A stretch of DNA of 64,000 nucleotides. Origin: Deinococcus sp. (GTDB lineage: Bacteria; Deinococcota; Deinococci; Deinococcales; Deinococcaceae). Location of the stretch: the NCBI RefSeq assembly GCF_018260555.1, contig NZ_JAGLBB010000002.1:37705-101704 (forward strand). The letters are read 5' to 3'. The notes beneath the pieces were generated by a model, which searched no databases, was not told where the DNA came from, and worked only from the letters and a program-made list of their open reading frames with translations. This document shows, one piece after another, positions 29,083-39,120 of the stretch (positions are counted from its first letter, which is position 1; every line of letters begins with the position of its first letter). The position numbers and the translations under genes are program-made.

Positions 29083-30552
29083 ATGCAGCGCAGCGGAGCA
29101 GGGCAGGGCAGGACAGGAAAGCGCACGCGGATCACGGCGGCGCTGCTGGGCAGCGTGGTCCTGACAGGCGCGGCACTCGCGGGCGCGGGAATGGCGGGTA
29201 GCGCTGGCGTGCCCATGCCCGCTCCTGCCACCACGCCCCTGAAGGCCACGGCGGCCCTGCGTGACCCAGCTGGTCAGGTGCTGGGCACGGCCACCTTCGA
29301 GCAGCGGGGTGCGGGCGTGCGGGTCACGGTGGACGTGACTGGCCTGGCGCCCGGCCAGCACGGCCTGCACGTTCACGAGTTCGGCCGCTGCACGCCGGGC
29401 GTGGACGCCGCCACGAACACTGTTGTGCCCTTCGGCGGGGCTGGGGGTCACTTCGACCCCGGCATGAGCCGCAACCACGATGGCCCCCAGACGGACAACC
29501 GCCTGGGTCACGGCGGCGACCTGCCCATGCTGAACGTCGCCGCCGACGGCCGGGGCCGCGCGACCTTCACCACCACGAAACTCAGCCTGACCGGCGTGAC
29601 CGGCATCCTGAACCGCTCGCTGGTCGTGCATGCCCGGCCGGACGATTACAAGAGTGATCCGGCCGGCATGACCGGCGCGCGGGAACGCTGCGGGATCGTC
29701 ACGCGTGACAACTTCAGCGTGCGCGACTACCCGCTGCCCGGCGCGCAGACCTTCCCGGAAGGCGTGGCGGTCGATGCCGCCCGTGGCGTGGCGTACACAG
29801 GGAGCGCCGCGACGGGCACCATCTACGCCGTGAACCTGAACAGTGGGGCCGTGTCCACCTTCGCCGAGGGTGGCGCTCAGGTCCGCACCGCCGCGCTGGG
29901 CCTGAAGGTGGACTCGCAGGGCCGCGTGTGGGCGGCAGGCGGCGCGAGCGGCACCGTCAGCGTCCTGCGGCCTGACGGGTTCCCGCTCGCGATCCTCAAC
30001 ACCCCCAAATCCCCGAACGCGTACGTGAACGACCTGAGTCCCGCGCCGGACGGGAACGTGTACGTCACCGATTCCACCCGGCCCGTCATCTTCCGGGTCA
30101 CGCCGGACCTGAAGCTCAGCGCGTGGCTGGACCTGAACGCCACGCCCATCCGCTACGCGCCGGGGGTCAACCTGAACGGCATCGTCGCCACGCCGGACGG
30201 CCGCGCGCTGCTGACCGTCCAGCTGAACACCGGTGAGCTGTGGCGCATCGACCTGCGCACGAAGGCCGTGCGGCGCGTCATGACCGGCCTGACGCGCGGC
30301 GACGGCCTGCTGCTCGACGGCCACACCCTGTACGTGGCCCGCAACGCCGAGCAGGTCATCACGAAAGTCAACCTGAACGCGGAGTACACGGGCGGGCAGA
30401 TCGTGGCCCAGGAGCCCCTGGCGGGCCTGCGCTTCCCGACGACCCTGGCTGCCGTGGGCGGCGACCTGATCGTTGCACAGGGCCAGCTGGACAAACTGCA
30501 GGGCGGCACGCCCGAAACACCGTTCCGCCTGACCCGCTTCAAGAAATTCTGA
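29083..30552 (+). CDS. Cu/Zn superoxide dismutase fused to a beta-propeller
   Basis: A 489-residue exported protein with a domain order I have not seen as standard. The signal/membrane segment is about residues 17-40. The SodC domain covers about 50-207 and all ligands are present: H96 and H98 (HVH), H123 bridging, H132 and H143 and D146 (zinc), H183 (copper); the disulfide pair is C103 and C203. A propeller of SMP-30/NHL type follows from about residue 215 to 489, with repeated LKVDSQGRVWAAGG, LSPAPDGNVYVTDS and VATPDGRALLTVQ blades. Expected location is the envelope. Its partner is probably the upstream sugar dehydrogenase (spacing 1 bp). The SOD half should dismute superoxide; the propeller substrate is unknown. 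Confidence 0.9.
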   Translation: MQRSGAGQGRTGKRTRITAALLGSVVLTGAALAGAGMAGSAGVPMPAPATTPLKATAALRDPAGQVLGTATFEQRGAGVRVTVDVTGLAPGQHGLHVHEFGRCTPGVDAATNTVVPFGGAGGHFDPGMSRNHDGPQTDNRLGHGGDLPMLNVAADGRGRATFTTTKLSLTGVTGILNRSLVVHARPDDYKSDPAGMTGARERCGIVTRDNFSVRDYPLPGAQTFPEGVAVDAARGVAYTGSAATGTIYAVNLNSGAVSTFAEGGAQVRTAALGLKVDSQGRVWAAGGASGTVSVLRPDGFPLAILNTPKSPNAYVNDLSPAPDGNVYVTDSTRPVIFRVTPDLKLSAWLDLNATPIRYAPGVNLNGIVATPDGRALLTVQLNTGELWRIDLRTKAVRRVMTGLTRGDGLLLDGHTLYVARNAEQVITKVNLNAEYTGGQIVAQEPLAGLRFPTTLAAVGGDLIVAQGQLDKLQGGTPETPFRLTRFKKF

Positions 30553-30651
30553 TCCCCACGGCGCGCGCAGCGGCCCTCCAGGGCCAGGAGAAGAGAAGAG
30601 CCAGGAGAAGAGGCACGGGCAGCCGGACGCAGAGTTGGCGACCCCGCGTGT

Positions 30652-30751
30652 CTCCGGGTTGGCCACTCCACGTCCGGAACCGGCCCTGCTCCCACTCGCT
30701 TCGCTCGGATTGAATGCTCCTTGCAGCCCACTCAACCCGGGGTCCGTGTAA
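30652..30751 (-). repeat. TGATACGG-family element, degenerate type B (copy 10)
   Basis: CCGGGTTGGCCACTCCACGTCCGGAACC, CTCCCACTCGCTTCGCTCGGATTGAATG and a poor right end GTCCGTGT match the reverse type B pattern. It is preceded by AG-rich direct repeats (GCCAGGAGAAGAG twice at about 30579-30612). The 30553-30786 gap holds no gene. Confidence 0.6.
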
Positions 30752-30774
30752 TACGTCCGTATAGATGCGTGGGT

Positions 30775-30780
30775 TAGGCT
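30775..30780 (+). promoter_or_regulatory. Leaderless -10 (TAGGCT) of the ABC exporter operon
   Basis: TAGGCT ends 6 nt before GTG 30787, which decides that start over the in-frame GTG at 30781. Confidence 0.55.
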
Positions 30781-30786
30781 GTGCAG

Positions 30787-31725
<939 letters not shown>

Positions 31726-31768
31726 TGATCCCTGACCTGACCCATGACCGCAGCGGCCGGGGGAGCGC

Positions 31769-32542
31769 ATGCTGACCCTGCTGTCCCTGGAGTTGCGCAA
31801 GCTGTTCGGGGCGCGCAGCGTCCACCTGGCGCTGCTGGTCACGTTCCTGATGCCGCTGCTGTGGGCGTTTGCGCCGCGCCTGAGTGCCCTGATTCAGGTG
31901 AATCTGGTCAGCGGGTGGCAACTGCCGGCCGTGAGTATCGGCGTGACCATCGGGTACCTGCTCCCGCTGTTCATTGCCGTGACCGTCGCCGAGATGATCG
32001 GTGCGGAAGTCGCGCAGGGCACCCTGGCCCCGCTGCTGCTGCGCCCCGTGGACCGGACCAAGGTCATTGCCAGCAAGCTGATCACGGCCCTGACCTACCC
32101 CTTCTTGCTGATCCTGACCACGGTGCTGGGATCGCTGCTGGCCGGCATTCCACTGGGCTTTGGGACGTTCACGGGCGGCACCGGGCTGGGACCGGGCCTG
32201 TTCGTGGGTGTGGGGCAGCTGAGCAGCGACGCCGCCTTCGCCGAGGTGCTGCGAGGCTCCCTACTATCGGGCGTGGTCCTGATGCCCATCGCGGCGCTCT
32301 CGCTGCTGTTCGGGGTGCTGTACCTGAACACCGCCGCCGCCGCCCTGGCGACCTTCGCGGCGCTGATCGTCATGCGCCTGCTGGTCGTGTTGCCCGAAAC
32401 CATTCAGCGCATCCTGCTGACCAGCCACCTGGGCCTGTACGTGCAGCAGGGCGACATCACGCAGTCACTCGTGCTGCTGCTGATCTACACCGCCGGTTTC
32501 GGCCTGATGAGCATCTTCGCCTTCGACCGCCGCGACGTGTGA
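31769..32542 (+). CDS. ABC-2 type transporter permease
   Basis: A 257-residue membrane protein with about six hydrophobic segments (residues 18-35, 48-68, 95-118, 160-185, 190-210, 225-245). It starts MLTLLSLELRKLFGAR, typical of ABC-2 permeases of the Nat/YhaP type. It pairs with the ATPase 43 bp upstream. ATG 31769 has GGGGGAG upstream. The stop TGA doubles as the first bases of a TGATACGG element. Confidence 0.88.
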   Translation: MLTLLSLELRKLFGARSVHLALLVTFLMPLLWAFAPRLSALIQVNLVSGWQLPAVSIGVTIGYLLPLFIAVTVAEMIGAEVAQGTLAPLLLRPVDRTKVIASKLITALTYPFLLILTTVLGSLLAGIPLGFGTFTGGTGLGPGLFVGVGQLSSDAAFAEVLRGSLLSGVVLMPIAALSLLFGVLYLNTAAAALATFAALIVMRLLVVLPETIQRILLTSHLGLYVQQGDITQSLVLLLIYTAGFGLMSIFAFDRRDV

Positions 32543-32650
32543 TACGGACTGCGATTGATTCGCTGCAGTTCTGAATCCATCCGAGCGGACGCGAGCAGGA
32601 AGGGCAGACGCCCCTTCCCGCCTGCGGCGCAGTGGAGCGGCAGTCCGTAT
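32541..32650 (+). repeat. TGATACGG-family element, short type A (copy 11)
   Basis: GATACGGACTGCG...GCGGCAGTCCGTAT ends; hairpin ATTGATTC/GAATCCAT slightly diverged. The core is shortened. It overlaps the permease stop codon. Confidence 0.87.
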
Positions 32651-32652
32651 AA

Positions 32653-32697
32653 GCCGGTTGATTCGGTGTAGTTCTGAATCAACCGAAGTCCGGATCA
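32653..32697 (+). repeat. Solo hairpin fragment of the TGATACGG family (copy 12)
   Basis: CGGTTGATTC (32655-32664) and GAATCAACCG (32676-32685) form a perfect 10-bp stem with paired changes relative to other copies; end GTCCGGATC. It lies directly downstream of copy 11 as a tandem half-element. Confidence 0.75.
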
Positions 32698-32734
32698 CAG
32701 GGACGAGGACCCTGCGCCGGTCGCGTTGAGGCGC

Positions 32735-32740
32735 TACTGT
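32735..32740 (+). promoter_or_regulatory. Leaderless -10 (TACTGT) of the globin gene
   Basis: TACTGT ends 6 nt before ATG 32747. Confidence 0.55.
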
Positions 32741-32746
32741 GCGGGC

Positions 32747-33166
32747 ATGACGGCTCCCCTCTCGCTGACCACGGGCGGCAGCCTGTATGACCGGATCGGG
32801 CCGGAGGCGCTGGCCGCACTGGTGTCGCGCTTCTACGACCTTGTGGCCCGGGAGCCGCTGCTGAGGCCGATCTTCCCGGCGGACCTGACCCTGACGGCCG
32901 AGAAGCAACTGGCGTTCCTGAGCGGCTTTCTGGGCGGCCCGCCGCTGTACCACCAGCGGTTCGGACATCCGCGCTTGCGGGCGCGCCACCTGCCATTCCC
33001 GATCACTCCGGAGCGCGCGCAGGCGTGGCTGGCGTGCATGCGGGCCGCGCTGGACGCCACGCCCGCGATCAGTGAGGCCGACGGGCAGGAGTTGTTCACG
33101 GCGCTGTCGCGGGTGGCGGCGCACATGGTGAACACGCCGGCGCAGGCGGGCGCGGCAGAGGCCTGA
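32747..33166 (+). CDS. Truncated hemoglobin, group II-like
   Basis: A 139-residue 2-on-2 globin binding heme and O2/NO. It starts MTAPLSLTTGGSLYDRIGPEAL. RFYDLVAREPLLRPIFP forms helices B-E; then FLGGPPLYHQRFGHPRLRARH holds the conserved proximal His (RARH), followed by LPFPITPERAQAWLACM. Start chosen by the leaderless -10. The gene stands alone, so the physiological role (O2 or NO handling) is not fixed. Confidence 0.88.
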   Translation: MTAPLSLTTGGSLYDRIGPEALAALVSRFYDLVAREPLLRPIFPADLTLTAEKQLAFLSGFLGGPPLYHQRFGHPRLRARHLPFPITPERAQAWLACMRAALDATPAISEADGQELFTALSRVAAHMVNTPAQAGAAEA

Positions 33167-33272
33167 CCGGCGGCTTGGGGAGCAGTGCCGGGAGCCGCAA
33201 ACTGGACAACTCTTTGCAATTGACTAGTAGGGTTCGTGCGCGTTCATGGGCCCGTTTTCTACACTGCGCAGC

Positions 33273-34367
<1,095 letters not shown>

Positions 34368-34380
34368 TACACCTTCCAGG

Positions 34381-34437
34381 CTGATACGGACTCCGGTGAA
34401 ATGGTTTGACACACCATCGCACCGGAGTCCGTATCAG
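34381..34437. repeat. Minimal 57-bp TGATACGG inverted-repeat element (copy 13)
   Basis: CTGATACGGACTCCGGTG and CACCGGAGTCCGTATCAG are a perfect 18-bp inverted repeat enclosing a 21-nt loop with its own ATGGT/ACCAT. It lies 14 bp past the aroF stop and faces the convergent 2H phosphoesterase gene. It could act as a two-way terminator. Confidence 0.9.
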
Positions 34438-35012
34438 CTGGGTGCGACTTCGCGGGCGTGGCGGGTGTCGGTGGAAGGGCCGGCCAGCGGGAAGGTGTGG
34501 AGTTCCTGCACCTCGCCGCGTTCCTCGCGGGTCAGACTCAGGGCCTGCACGGTGAAACTGGTCAGGGGCGGCTCGAACTGCTGCACCTCGTTCCACAGGT
34601 ACCCGGCCGCCCAGGGCAGCACGCCCAACGCCAGGGTCAGGTGCGGGCGGTACAGGTCGCCGTCGTACTGGGCGCGGCTGGACGGCCCGACCTGCATGCA
34701 GCGCTCGTGCAGGTCTCGCAGGTCGCTGCTCAGGTGGCACTCCAGGAAGATCACGCCCTGCAACTGTTTCCAGCCCTTGATCTGCACGGTCAGTTCGCTC
34801 TGGCCCCGCAGCGCCTCCCGGCATGCCCGGACGAGTTCCGGGCCGCTCAGGGGCGTCTGGAAGGGCGCGCGGAGGTTCAGGTGCGGGAGGCCGAACCCGC
34901 TGACGTTCAGGCGTTTCTGGGTGCGGCGCATCCAGGTGTCCAGCGCTTCGGGAGGCCACGCGACGATGGAGTGCAGCGCGCCGGGTGCGGGGTCGGCCCT
35001 GGGCGTGGTCAT
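34434..35012 (-). CDS. 2H phosphoesterase (2'-5' RNA ligase family)
   Basis: A 192-residue protein with the two HxT/Sx signatures HLNLRAPF and HLTLALGV, about 90 residues apart, which bind the phosphate. Family members hydrolyse cyclic phosphates or act on tRNA. Its ATG overlaps the regulator stop in an ATGA, so it belongs to the mrp operon. RNA ligation is not established for this subgroup. Confidence 0.85.
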   Translation of the reverse strand: MTTPRADPAPGALHSIVAWPPEALDTWMRRTQKRLNVSGFGLPHLNLRAPFQTPLSGPELVRACREALRGQSELTVQIKGWKQLQGVIFLECHLSSDLRDLHERCMQVGPSSRAQYDGDLYRPHLTLALGVLPWAAGYLWNEVQQFEPPLTSFTVQALSLTREERGEVQELHTFPLAGPSTDTRHAREVAPS

Positions 35013-35661
35013 GGGGTGGGCGAACCGACCCGGTAGCGGCAGTTACCCTGCCCGCAGGCCATGCGGGTCTCGCGTTCCACCGGGACGCCCAGCAGCGCGG
35101 CGTACAGGGTCTGCTCGGCCGCGCACAGCTGCGCGTACTGCCGCGCGACGGTCAGGTTCGGGCAGTTGCGCTGCGTGAAGTACCACTGCTCGCCTTCCTG
35201 GTGGACCACGGCGTCGAAGCCGTGCCGGTTCAGGCGGGTCACGAGGCCCTGGATGCGCTCACCCAGCGGCAGGTGGGCCGGGACGTCCTGCACGAAGTGC
35301 GAGATGATCTCACTGTTGCGGGCGTCCAGAACTTTCAAGACGGCGCCCTCGCCGAACAGGCGCTCGATGTGCCGCAGGACGTCCACGCACAGGCTGGAGT
35401 ACGTTTTCGGGAAGGCGGCCTCGCCGCGCTCGGTCAGGACGAACACGTGCTGGGGTCGGCCCCGCCCGCCGGGACGCTCGGTGCGCGCCTCGATCAGGCC
35501 CTGCTCCTGCAGGTCGCACAGGTGCCGGCGGGCTGCCGGGACGCTGACCTCCAGTCCCTGCGCGAGGTCCTGCGCGGTCTGCGGACCGTGACGTTTCACG
35601 AGTTCCAGCAGGCGGGTCTTGGTGCGTTCCGGCGGGGCGGGTGGGGGGGCGGCCAGGGCGG

Positions 35662-35665
<4 letters not shown>
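35009..35665 (-). CDS. SufR-like winged-helix regulator with C-terminal cysteines
   Basis: A 218-residue transcription factor. The winged HTH covers residues 15-75 (TKTRLLELVKRHGPQTAQDLA, VSVPAARRHLCDLQEQGLI, RPQHVFVLTERGEAAFP). The C-terminal domain contains four cysteines, NCPN...QLC (C-x12-C), then ACGQGNC, resembling the Fe-S sensor of SufR. It overlaps both mrp (upstream) and the 2H gene by 4 bp. I infer an Fe-S-responsive repressor of this operon. The metal content is not shown by sequence alone. Confidence 0.82.
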
Positions 35666-36726
<1,061 letters not shown>

Positions 36727-36790
36727 ATCCCGCAATTAGTACCGCATACGCGGGAGCGCGGCAAGCCACGCCGTCACAGTACGCTCATAT

Positions 36791-36928
36791 GATACGGACT
36801 ACCGCTGCATTCCACCACAGTCGGAAAAGCGCCGCCTGCGGCTCCATACCGCGAAGGGGCGTCTTCCCTTCCTCCTCGCGTCCGCTCGGATTGATTCAGA
36901 ACTGCAGCGAATCAATCGCAGTCCGTAT
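36791..36928 (-). repeat. TGATACGG-family element, type A (copy 14)
   Basis: A full-length reverse copy: GATACGGACTACCG, core CCACAGTCGGAAAAGCGCC, hairpin ATTGATTC.../...GAATCAAT, end CGCAGTCCGTAT. It is located between divergent genes (mrp and the pseudokinase), so here it is not at a stop codon. Confidence 0.92.
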
Positions 36929-36993
36929 GACCGGCTCCTGCAGGCTCGCGGGGCGGCCGGTGGGGCGCGCGTGGAGGCGGGCACAGCGGCCCT

Positions 36994-36999
36994 TATAAT
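36994..36999 (+). promoter_or_regulatory. Consensus -10 (TATAAT) of the pseudokinase gene, leaderless
   Basis: TATAAT ends 7 nt before GTG 37007. An ATG lies inside the box and cannot serve on a transcript starting 7 nt later, so the GTG is the likely start. Confidence 0.7.
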
Positions 37000-37006
37000 G
37001 ACCGGC

Positions 37007-38971
37007 GTGAAGCCCATAGGCCCTTACGTGGCCGCCCGCGAACTGCCGGGCCGGACAGGCAGTCCGGTCCGCACGCTGCGCGCCACCGACCGACTGACGG
37101 GAATGCCGGTGCTGCTGCACGTGCTGCCCTACCCGCTGACCCTGCCGGACCTGCCGGACCACCCGGCCCTGCTGAGCGTCGTGGACAGCGGCATGGACGG
37201 TGATCAGGCGTACGTGGTGACGGAATTGCCGCTTCAGGCGCGCCCCGCCGACGACGCCCTTCTGACGGCGCGCGGCGCGCTGGCCGCCCTGAGTGCCCTG
37301 CACGAGCGCGGCCTGACGCACGGCGGCCTGCACGCCGCGCAACTCTGGAGCGTGGACGGGCGCGTGCTGCTGGCCGGGGCTGGCCTGCCCTGGGGCGGCG
37401 ACCCGCTGCCCAGCGACGACCTGTACGCGCTGGGTGTGCTGCTGGCCGGGATGGGCAGCCTACCGGCCGCGCTGCGCCCCCTGACCGAGCAGCCGGGTTA
37501 CCTGAGCGCCGCCGCCGCACTGGCCCGCCTGAACAGCGAGGCCGACCACCCGCCCACGCCACAGGCAGTGCAGGAGCAGGGACCGGCAGAGCAGGAAGCC
37601 GGACCCTCACAGGCGTGGCCGCAGAGGCCCGCCATCAGCACGGTCAGCCCTGCCAGCGCGGCCACGCCTGAACCGCAGCCGCCATTGGGGGACGGTGCGG
37701 GGAACTTCAGGCGCGGACAGGGCCAGGATACGGATGCGGACGCGCCTCTTCCCCCTGCCCCGGTCAGTCCTGCCACGCCGTCGCCCGCGCCGGAACGACC
37801 CGAGGCGGGCGGGCGCGGCACCGCGACGGCTGACGACGTACCCGCCGAGCTGGCTCCCGTGACGCCGGACGAGGTCCTCCCCGGTCCAGTCGCGCCTGAC
37901 CCGGTCACTCCTGCTCCCGAGGCCGCTGCTCCTGCCGCGCCTGACCCGGTCACGCCCAACCCAGTCACACCTAGCCCAGTCACGCCCAGCCCGGCGGGGG
38001 ACGGGGCGGCCATGACGGCTCCGGGTACGCCTGAAACCCCCCAGGAGCGGCGGCGACGGCAGAACGAGGAGCGGCGCGCGCAGGCGATCCTGGACGCGCA
38101 GGCGGCGGCGGCGCGCAAGGCCGAACGGCTGCGGGCCGAGCGTGCCCAGCGACTGGCTGACGGTGGCGGTCAGGATACCCCCATTCAGATCGGGGGCGGA
38201 CCGGTGGGTGCCGGGGCGGCTGTCGCCCTGGGTGGGGATGACCTGCCCGCCTGGGACGGCCCTTCCGTGGACGGTGAGGCCGCGCCGCGCCCGACGCTGC
38301 GGATGCGGGACGTGGACCGCCTGCCGCCGGGCCTGCGCCGCGAGCCTCTGCCGGAACCCGACCCGGAACCGAGCCCGCGTCTCCCGGCCCGCCGAGCGCC
38401 AGGTGATCCGATCCGGATCGGCTGGGACGAGGATGAATCCTGGCGGGTGGTGCGCGAGGCTCCCGCCACACCACAGCGCACGCGGCCCCGCCTGCCCCGC
38501 TGGACGCTGCTGGTCATGGCGGCCGCGCTGCTGGGCGGGGTGTGGTGGGCGCTGGCTGCCCTGCCGGACCGTGCGCCAGCCCAGCAGGGCAGCCCGCAGC
38601 GGGTCACGCCCGCAGTGGAAAGCGCCGCGCAGACCGCCAGCGGAACTGACACTGTGGCGGGCAAGGCGGTGGGCAAGGCGGCGGGCACTGCGGCTCGGAA
38701 CACGTCAGGCAGCGCAGACGGTTCCGGGTGCTGCCGGGTCGAGTTCCGGTTGCGGGGCGCGCAGGGGCGCACGGTGGGCCTGACGGTGGAGGCCGCGCCG
38801 CCCGGAGCGAACCTCGCGCCGGGCGAGGTGCTGGGCCGCGCGCCGGGCACCGTGCAGTTTCCGCTGCCGGGCACGTACCGCCTGCGCGCCAGCGTCAGCG
38901 GGTATACGCCAGCCACCCTGAGTGTCACGGTCCCCACGACCAAGCCGCAGATCATCGATCTGGAAAATTGA
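37007..38971 (+). CDS. Pseudokinase-like protein with membrane segment and PEGA domain
   Basis: A 654-residue protein. Residues 1-150 look like a degenerate protein-kinase fold: IGPYVAARELPG in place of a P-loop, LTHGGLHAAQLW where HRD-x-K-P-x-N should be (no catalytic Asp/Asn), and GGDPLPSDDLYALGVLLAGM as the post-activation segment; DFG is missing. A long Pro/Glu/Thr-rich linker follows (about 170-350, including PVTPSP-type repeats), then a basic KAERLRAERAQR coiled stretch, a membrane helix near residue 505 (TLLVMAAALLGGVWWALAAL), and a C-terminal PEGA domain (VEAAPPGANLAPGEVLGRAPG). The membrane topology suggests an envelope-sensing scaffold. The stop TGA lies within a TGATACGG element. 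Confidence 0.75.
   Translation: MKPIGPYVAARELPGRTGSPVRTLRATDRLTGMPVLLHVLPYPLTLPDLPDHPALLSVVDSGMDGDQAYVVTELPLQARPADDALLTARGALAALSALHERGLTHGGLHAAQLWSVDGRVLLAGAGLPWGGDPLPSDDLYALGVLLAGMGSLPAALRPLTEQPGYLSAAAALARLNSEADHPPTPQAVQEQGPAEQEAGPSQAWPQRPAISTVSPASAATPEPQPPLGDGAGNFRRGQGQDTDADAPLPPAPVSPATPSPAPERPEAGGRGTATADDVPAELAPVTPDEVLPGPVAPDPVTPAPEAAAPAAPDPVTPNPVTPSPVTPSPAGDGAAMTAPGTPETPQERRRRQNEERRAQAILDAQAAAARKAERLRAERAQRLADGGGQDTPIQIGGGPVGAGAAVALGGDDLPAWDGPSVDGEAAPRPTLRMRDVDRLPPGLRREPLPEPDPEPSPRLPARRAPGDPIRIGWDEDESWRVVREAPATPQRTRPRLPRWTLLVMAAALLGGVWWALAALPDRAPAQQGSPQRVTPAVESAAQTASGTDTVAGKAVGKAAGTAARNTSGSADGSGCCRVEFRLRGAQGRTVGLTVEAAPPGANLAPGEVLGRAPGTVQFPLPGTYRLRASVSGYTPATLSVTVPTTKPQIIDLEN
37893..37998 (+). 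repeat. Pro-rich PVTP repeat inside the pseudokinase gene
   Basis: Imperfect DNA repeats encode PDPVTPAPE, PDPVTPNPVTPSPVTPSP-type units. They are length-variable in principle and lie in the disordered linker. Confidence 0.7.
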
Positions 38972-39105
38972 TACGGACTCCGATTGAATGGACTGCAAAG
39001 ACCGTTCAATCTGAGCGAAGCGAGTGGGAGCGGGGCGGGTTCCGGTCGTGGAGCTGGCAACCTGGTGACGTTCCGGGTTGTCAGTGAAACAAACGGAGCC
39101 CGTAT
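38970..39105 (+). repeat. TGATACGG-family element, type B (copy 15)
   Basis: GATACGGACTCCG, hairpin ATTGAATGG/CCGTTCAAT (one G-T), GAAGCGAGTGGGAG, then GGAGCCCGTAT. The left end overlaps the pseudokinase stop and the right end abuts the guaA promoter. Confidence 0.9.
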
Positions 39106-39107
39106 GA

Positions 39108-39113
39108 GACAAT
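39108..39113 (+). promoter_or_regulatory. Leaderless -10 (GACAAT) of guaA, next to a repeat end
   Basis: GACAAT ends 7 nt before ATG 39121 and starts 3 bp after the repeat terminus CCGTAT; the repeat contributes TG of an extended -10 (TATGAGACAAT). Confidence 0.45.
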
Positions 39114-39120
39114 CGGTGTG

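Noticed and set aside
32653..32697. Perfect hairpin considered as a stand-alone intrinsic terminator of the ABC permease gene
   Set aside because: No T-run follows, and it matches the repeat-family hairpin, so it is listed as a fragment of that family.
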